NCBI GenBank assembly: GCA_002359655.1
Contig: DENL01000031.1
Location: forward strand, 1 to 64,000
Source of the DNA: Rickettsiales bacterium UBA2645
GTDB lineage: Bacteria; Pseudomonadota; Alphaproteobacteria; Rickettsiales; UBA1997
Length of the DNA: 64,000 nt
Direction of reading: 5' to 3'
Part shown: positions 60,316 to 64,000 of the stretch, in pieces
Numbering within the stretch: the stretch's first letter is position 1
Layout of the letters: every line of letters begins with the position of its first letter
Notes under the pieces: generated by a model
Seen by the model: the letters and a program-made list of their open reading frames with translations, nothing else
What the model was told of the DNA's origin: nothing
Databases searched by the model: none
Position numbers and translations under genes: made by a program

Positions 60316-61371
60316 ATGAAAATTATAAACGCAATTCACGGGCAATCTATTGGCGGAGTTGATCAGGTTTTTCGCGACTACAATGAAGTTTTAATCAAAC
60401 AAGGTCACGATTTATCGCTACTTATTTCTAATAATGGCAATGATAAATATCGAAGTGAAGGAGTGAGAAAAATTTTCAAACTAAAAAATAAGGCGCAGAT
60501 TTTAGATTTTTCTAAGCTGTTACTAATTCTTATTTTTTTCAGACCTGATTTGATAATTTGTCATTCTAACCGCTTGATGCGTTGGTCTAAGGTGCTGAAA
60601 TTTTTTAGTAAAATAAAAATAATCAAAACCAAAACCGTTGCCATTAATCATGGTATCACTTTTCAGAAATCTTTATTTTGCGATTACATCATCAGCATTA
60701 ACGATGAAATAACCAAAATGGTCATCGATTCCGGATTTAGCTCTGACAAAGCTTTTACTTTGAAAAACGCCATAAAAATTAATCAGCAATTTCAAGAAAA
60801 AACTCTAAAAAATCCTCCGATAATAGGAATTTACGGCCGCATCGAGTGGCGCAAAGGTTATGATATTTTGATCAAGGCTTGCGGATTGATGAAATCTCGG
60901 GGTTATGATTTTATTTTAAAAATTGGTGGTTTTGAAATTGTCGGCGACGATTGGAGTTGGTCTAATATTGATAAATGGGCTAAAGAGGCAGATATCGAAG
61001 ATAAATGCCAAAAAGTTGGCGTAGTCACAGATAAGAAAAATTTCTTTTCTGATGTTGATATTTTTTGCGTTCCATCGCGCGAAGAACCTTTTGGTATCGT
61101 TATTTTAGAGTCTTTTCTTCACTCAACTCTACTGATTTCTTCTACAACAGTTGGAGGAAAGTTACTAGTTGAAGATGGCAAAAACGGCATTCTTTTTGAA
61201 AATGAAAATGCCAATGATTTAGCAGAAAAAATAATTACAGCTTTAAATAATCCTAACTCTTACAAAGAAATAACACGAAACGCCTTTTTACGACTTGAAA
61301 AAGAATTCAGCTTTGATTGTTTGAGCGATAAGATGTCAAAAATTTTACAACAAATTAGCAAAAATGCCTAA
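60316..61371 (+). CDS. GT4-family glycosyltransferase
   Basis: 351 residues from ATG 60316, the point where the family start KIINAIHGQSIGGVDQVF begins. The C-terminal Rossmann domain has IIGIYGRIEWRKGYDILIKA and CVPSREEPFGIVILES (the EX7E motif). GT-B retaining enzymes of this kind extend LPS or capsule glycans. It overlaps the first lipoprotein gene by 8 bases, which suggests that the lipoproteins and this transferase are made together. Confidence 0.88.
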   Translation: MKIINAIHGQSIGGVDQVFRDYNEVLIKQGHDLSLLISNNGNDKYRSEGVRKIFKLKNKAQILDFSKLLLILIFFRPDLIICHSNRLMRWSKVLKFFSKIKIIKTKTVAINHGITFQKSLFCDYIISINDEITKMVIDSGFSSDKAFTLKNAIKINQQFQEKTLKNPPIIGIYGRIEWRKGYDILIKACGLMKSRGYDFILKIGGFEIVGDDWSWSNIDKWAKEADIEDKCQKVGVVTDKKNFFSDVDIFCVPSREEPFGIVILESFLHSTLLISSTTVGGKLLVEDGKNGILFENENANDLAEKIITALNNPNSYKEITRNAFLRLEKEFSFDCLSDKMSKILQQISKNA

Positions 61372-61720
61372 GCAAAAACCTAGAATAAATTTTAATAAAT
61401 TCTTTTTGATCTCAGCTTTAGCAATGTCTTTGACTTCTTGTTCTTTGTTTATCGAGTCAATGCCAAAAAGCTGGAATCACGGTTTTAAACCGCGACCGCT
61501 AACAGGAACTCGTGGCTTTCCTTCAGCTGATACAGAATATGGCAAAGGTTTTAAAGATGGCTGCAACACTTCTTGGGATGCAGTTTCAAAAGGTTTACTT
61601 GCCGACCTAAACGATCGCAGATACGATTTTAGAAGAATGCAAAAAAGTCCTGACTACAACACTGGCTGGTGGGATGGCTATGAACAATGCACCTATATTC
61701 TGGACCACGATGTTGTATAA
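61364..61720 (+). CDS. Tandem lipoprotein 1 (YxxGFxDGC family)
   Basis: 118 residues. A signal peptide with lipobox LTSC (Cys26) marks it as a lipoprotein. The mature part shows two signatures shared by the five tandem genes: EYGKGFKDGCNTS and, 26 residues later, DYNTGWWDGYEQC. I do not recognise a named family. The pattern loosely recalls DUF2799 lipoproteins (YxxG, DG, C), but the first Cys placement differs. First of five, overlapping the GT4 gene by 8 bases and lipoprotein 2 by 11. Confidence 0.8.
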   Translation: MPKQKPRINFNKFFLISALAMSLTSCSLFIESMPKSWNHGFKPRPLTGTRGFPSADTEYGKGFKDGCNTSWDAVSKGLLADLNDRRYDFRRMQKSPDYNTGWWDGYEQCTYILDHDVV

Positions 61721-62063
61721 TATTTCAATCCTAATTTTGACTTTTTTAGCTTTCGCTTTAAGCGCTTGCGTTATGCCAAATCACTCTGGCTTTTATAATC
61801 CAGTTTCTTTGAGTATGGAAGTTCCGGACGGCCCGCCAGAATATAAAGCGGGTTGGCATGCAGGATGCAAAACTGGATCAGCGCTCAAATCTTTTGCCAA
61901 TAATGCAGTTTTTCAAAAAAATGGCGGACCTGATTTTGGTAGTGGTGTTTATGCTCATGATCCAGTTTATCAAACAGGCTGGGGTCAAGGCTGGTTTGCT
62001 TGCTCAATTTATATTGGTAACTTTGTTGCAAACCATTCAATGAGATTTTCTCCACTAGATTAA
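61710..62063 (+). CDS. Tandem lipoprotein 2 (YxxGWxxGC family)
   Basis: 117 residues from ATG 61710, within the end of lipoprotein 1; the frame could start 12 codons earlier, but this start gives a clean signal peptide with lipobox LSAC (Cys20 or near). Signatures: EYKAGWHAGCKTG and VYQTGWGQGWFAC. The spacer between them is Gly/Asn-rich. Paralogue of its neighbours; function unknown. Confidence 0.78.
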   Translation: MLYNISILILTFLAFALSACVMPNHSGFYNPVSLSMEVPDGPPEYKAGWHAGCKTGSALKSFANNAVFQKNGGPDFGSGVYAHDPVYQTGWGQGWFACSIYIGNFVANHSMRFSPLD

Positions 62064-62066
62064 AAT

Positions 62067-62423
62067 ATGAAGATCATTTTTTCGCTTTTTCTATTTTTAA
62101 TATTTCTAATTACAGTTTCTTGCAAAAGCTATATGGCGGAAATTCTTCCTGAAAGACCAACTCACAAAATGGATAGTTCCCTTGTCAATGCTTCACCGGA
62201 ATTTCAACAAGGTTGGAATGATGGTTGTGAGACTGGAATGGCTTCAGGCTCTAACACTTTTTATAAAATGTTTTATCGCAACAATAAGGTTGATGGCTAT
62301 AAAATGGCTGGTTCACCTGAATATAAAGTTGCTTGGGGCAATGCATATTGGTACTGTTATCGTCACGATTATGTAAAACAAAAAAGTCCGATGTTTAAAT
62401 CAATGTTTAGCGGTTTTCAATAA
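62067..62423 (+). CDS. Tandem lipoprotein 3 (FxxGWxDGC family)
   Basis: 118 residues. Lipobox TVSC (Cys19). Signatures: SPEFQQGWNDGCETG and, after FYKMFYRNN, EYKVAWGNAYWYC. The second signature has AW in place of GW. It starts 3 bases after lipoprotein 2. Closest in length and spacer to lipoprotein 4. Confidence 0.8.
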   Translation: MKIIFSLFLFLIFLITVSCKSYMAEILPERPTHKMDSSLVNASPEFQQGWNDGCETGMASGSNTFYKMFYRNNKVDGYKMAGSPEYKVAWGNAYWYCYRHDYVKQKSPMFKSMFSGFQ

Positions 62424-62439
62424 ACCAAATTTTGTCCAA

Positions 62440-63036
62440 ATGAATATTTTAAAAAAAATTTTATTAATATTTCTACTTTGCCAAGTAATGACTGGCTGTA
62501 AATGGTTTAGCTCAGCTGGCACAACTTACTATGCTTGGACAAATTTTAAAGTTCCCGAAGGTACTCCAGTTTTTCAACAAGGCTTTAAAGACGGATGTTC
62601 AACAGTTTTATATGCTCGTGGTAACGACTTTTATCATACTCGCTACAAATACAAATATGACCCAACTTTAATTGGCAACACTGAATATCGCTTTGGCCAT
62701 CAGCGAGGATATACTTGGTGCTTTCAAACCGTATTATCCGCTGTATCTGGTCCAAACGGCGCTCCAGATAAATTTCTATTTGTTTATGGCAATGAATCTT
62801 GGGGATTTGATGCCAGCCCAGGAGACATTAACAACTCTGGTCTTTTTGGTGGACAGGGCGGAGATAGCGCCTTCAATAGCTCTCTAACAACTCCGGGATC
62901 TGGTGTAAATGCCATGTTTGATGTATTTCAAAAAGGTACCGATTCTACTGGTGTTGGCGGTGTTGGTGGTACCGTATTTGGTACAAATCCACTTTGGTCT
63001 GGTGGCTCAAGCGGACAATTTTTAGGTTGGTATTAA
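62440..63036 (+). CDS. Tandem lipoprotein 4 with Gly/Ser/Asn-rich tail
   Basis: 198 residues. Lipobox MTGC (Cys20). Signatures: TPVFQQGFKDGCSTV and EYRFGHQRGYTWC. Beyond the second signature it has about 90 residues rich in Gly, Ser, Asn and Phe (GVGGVGGTVFG, WSGGSSGQF), not found in lipoproteins 1-3 and probably unstructured. It lies 16 bases after lipoprotein 3 and 3 before lipoprotein 5. Confidence 0.8.
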   Translation: MNILKKILLIFLLCQVMTGCKWFSSAGTTYYAWTNFKVPEGTPVFQQGFKDGCSTVLYARGNDFYHTRYKYKYDPTLIGNTEYRFGHQRGYTWCFQTVLSAVSGPNGAPDKFLFVYGNESWGFDASPGDINNSGLFGGQGGDSAFNSSLTTPGSGVNAMFDVFQKGTDSTGVGGVGGTVFGTNPLWSGGSSGQFLGWY

Positions 63037-63039
63037 AAT

Positions 63040-63561
63040 ATGTATAAAAAAATTCTGATAATTTTTCTGATTTGTTTTATCTCAAATTGCTCAACGCCAA
63101 ACTGGTATAAACCAATGGGATATGCCTTGTTTAGCCAGATGCCAAAAGGTGGAACTCCGGGTTTTAGACTGGGCTGGATTCACGGCTGCGAATCTGGTCT
63201 TGGTAGTCAATTCGCTGGAGCTTTTTACATGACTTTTTACACTTGGAGACGCGATGTCGACATTGCTTCAGTTGATCCAAATATTTCAAAAATCAGAGCG
63301 CGCTATAAAAAAGAATTGCGCGCGGTTAATTGGGACAACCCAACCGAAGTCAGCAAAAACTTAAGCGACTATAATACAATATTTTGGGGCGCTCACGCCT
63401 TTTGTCGTCACTCTGCACTTGGTATTTTACAAACTGCTGATATGGAGCCCTCTCTTCCTGGTAGTGAGCGTTACAACATGATGGCTCATAGCGTTGGTAA
63501 TGTTTTTAAAATTACTGGAAAAGGTGATACTCGCTGGGGCGCAAGAGGTAGTATGTGGTGA
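63040..63561 (+). CDS. Tandem lipoprotein 5 (FxxGWxHGC family, longer spacer)
   Basis: 173 residues. Lipobox ISNC (Cys17). First signature TPGFRLGWIHGCESG; the second (DYNTIFWGAHAFC) follows after a longer spacer of about 55 residues that contains FYMTFYTWRRDVD and a charged helix (KIRARYKKELRAV). The C-terminus is a further 45 residues with Gly and Arg. Last of the set, directly followed by a terminator. Confidence 0.8.
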   Translation: MYKKILIIFLICFISNCSTPNWYKPMGYALFSQMPKGGTPGFRLGWIHGCESGLGSQFAGAFYMTFYTWRRDVDIASVDPNISKIRARYKKELRAVNWDNPTEVSKNLSDYNTIFWGAHAFCRHSALGILQTADMEPSLPGSERYNMMAHSVGNVFKITGKGDTRWGARGSMW

Positions 63562-63586
63562 GAAAACAGCCTAAACGGCTGTTTTC
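63562..63586 (+). terminator. Terminator after the lipoprotein cluster
   Basis: A perfect 10-bp stem GAAAACAGCC (63562-63571) with GGCTGTTTTC (63577-63586) around TAAAC starts directly after the lipoprotein 5 stop. It closes the GT4-lipoprotein transcription unit. Confidence 0.7.
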
Positions 63587-63601
63587 GGCATGTTGTCTCT
63601 A

Positions 63602-63761
63602 ACTCGAACCAATTACTCTCACCTTGAGGGAGAGTCGAATTTCCTTAAAGGAAATTCGGTGAGGGGTCGCGGAGTTAAGAACTTTATTAACTAGTTGAAC
63701 CCCTCCTCGAATCGCTTCGCTCTTCGATCCTCCCTCAAGGGGAGGATTATTCGGATCGAGT
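63602..63761 (-). mobile_element. Structured palindromic element, copy B (MITE-like)
   Basis: About 160 bases, ACTCG...CGAGT, homologous to copy A (29200-29369) but in opposite orientation. Read on the minus strand it shares with A the hairpin ATCCTCCCC...GGGAGGAT, the central GAGGGGT/ACCCCTC stem and the ACTCTCCC end hairpin. Hairpin arms differ from copy A but still pair: TCGAA/TTCGA replaces TCGAG/CTCGA, and a perfect 10-bp stem GAATTTCCTT/AAGGAAATTC replaces the GAC-ACCC stem of A. No ORF and no clear target duplication. Confidence 0.75.
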
Positions 63762-63856
63762 TTTTTTAAACTTTCACTTTGATTTTTCCCTTTACGATTT
63801 CTAAATTGCGACGAAATTTCTCTAGGCTGAATCTCTAAAATTTTTCTTGAAAAAAA

Positions 63857-64000
63857 ATGCTTCTCAAACTCACGGTTTTTTTGCCGCTTTTTGGTTTTCT
63901 ATTTTCTGGATTTCTTTCACGAATTTTAGCCAAAACTCCTCTGCAAAAATTTAGCGACAAATTCGCCCAAATTTTTTCTAGCTCACTCTTGATAGCATCA
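63857..64000 (+). CDS. nuoL: Probable NADH-quinone oxidoreductase subunit L, 5' part only
   Basis: The first 48 codons of an ORF that runs off the window. MLLKLTVFLPLFGFLFSGF is a first membrane helix of the NuoL/antiporter type (FLPL-x-GF), and the next hydrophobic segment begins at the edge (FSSSLLIAS). Other membrane proteins could start similarly, so the call is tentative. No nuoK or nuoJ precedes it; a palindromic element lies upstream. Confidence 0.5.
   Translation, partial: MLLKLTVFLPLFGFLFSGFLSRILAKTPLQKFSDKFAQIFSSSLLIAS

Noticed and set aside
61364..63561. Lipoproteins as VirB7 subunits of the T4SS
   Set aside because: VirB7 is a short lipoprotein and sits with virB8-B10; these are longer, have two conserved Cys signatures and are 40 kb from virB4.
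63602..63761. CRISPR-like repeat
   Set aside because: The repeat at 63.6 kb and 29.2 kb is a palindromic element in two distant copies, without spacers or cas genes; no CRISPR array is present.

Overview
The window is an AT-rich, gene-dense stretch of a bacterial chromosome. Its content points to an alphaproteobacterium of the Rickettsiales or a close relative. The evidence is 5-aminolevulinate synthase (the alphaproteobacterial route to heme), VirB4 next to a very large Rickettsiales-style VirB6, HdaA, the alphaproteobacterial TIGR02186/TSUP pair, and scattered operons (nuoD alone, gatC without gatA, hslV without hslU, nrdB without nrdA). It is not a minimal obligate intracellular genome. 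It keeps argF, leuA, panB and a cysteine synthase, a full-looking wall toolkit (murG, murJ, mreB, mreC, a RodZ-like protein, ampG, ldcA) and several glycosyltransferases. A less reduced or extracellular Rickettsiales lineage would fit, but this placement is inference from gene content only.

Layout. 1-6.1 kb (minus strand): the str operon rpsL-rpsG-fusA, with a 568-residue glycosyltransferase lodged between rpsG and fusA, preceded by a 2-Cys peroxiredoxin. 6.2-12.8 kb: nrdB and a ModA-like binding protein (plus); a CorC-like protein, a YejB-like permease, tolB and hslV (minus). 12.8-20 kb: ampG, virB4, giant virB6 and tRNA-Thr(GGT). 20-29 kb: ubiE and queA with overlapping start codons, a lipoprotein, a WaaE-like glycosyltransferase, a DsbA-like protein, an MlaF-like ATPase, a hybrid histidine kinase, a heme-oxygenase-fold candidate and argF. 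29.1-29.5 kb: copy A of a structured palindromic element. 29.5-35.2 kb: murG, rodZ-like, asmA-like and panB. 35.2-38.7 kb (minus): hemC, rpmJ, nuoD and ldcA. 38.8-42.3 kb: leuA, mreB, mreC. 42.3-44.7 kb (minus): yciB, an FKBP-like protein, tsaC and rnhB. 44.8-49.8 kb: a second DsbA-like protein, a Pif1-like helicase, a transporter remnant, hemA, ruvX (minus), gatC, hdaA. 49.9-60.3 kb: an uninterrupted minus-strand run of eleven tightly packed genes, from a GT61 glycosyltransferase down to a CsoR-family protein without ligands. 60.3-63.6 kb: a GT4 glycosyltransferase followed by five tandem paralogous lipoproteins. 63.6-64 kb: copy B of the palindromic element, inverted, and the first 48 codons of a probable nuoL.

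Themes. Many genes serve the cell envelope: peptidoglycan export and recycling, rod shape, Tol, lipid transport, glycans and lipoproteins. The least explained material is the five-lipoprotein cluster with its conserved YxxGWxxGC and YxxGWxxxxxxC signatures. Next are the two ~160-bp multi-hairpin elements whose stems show compensatory changes, the glycosyltransferase inside the str operon, the Cys-repeat insert in VirB6, and the CsoR homologue with no Cys or His.

All family calls are by reading; no database search was run. Most start codons are the ATG that fits the family N-terminus; exceptions are noted.
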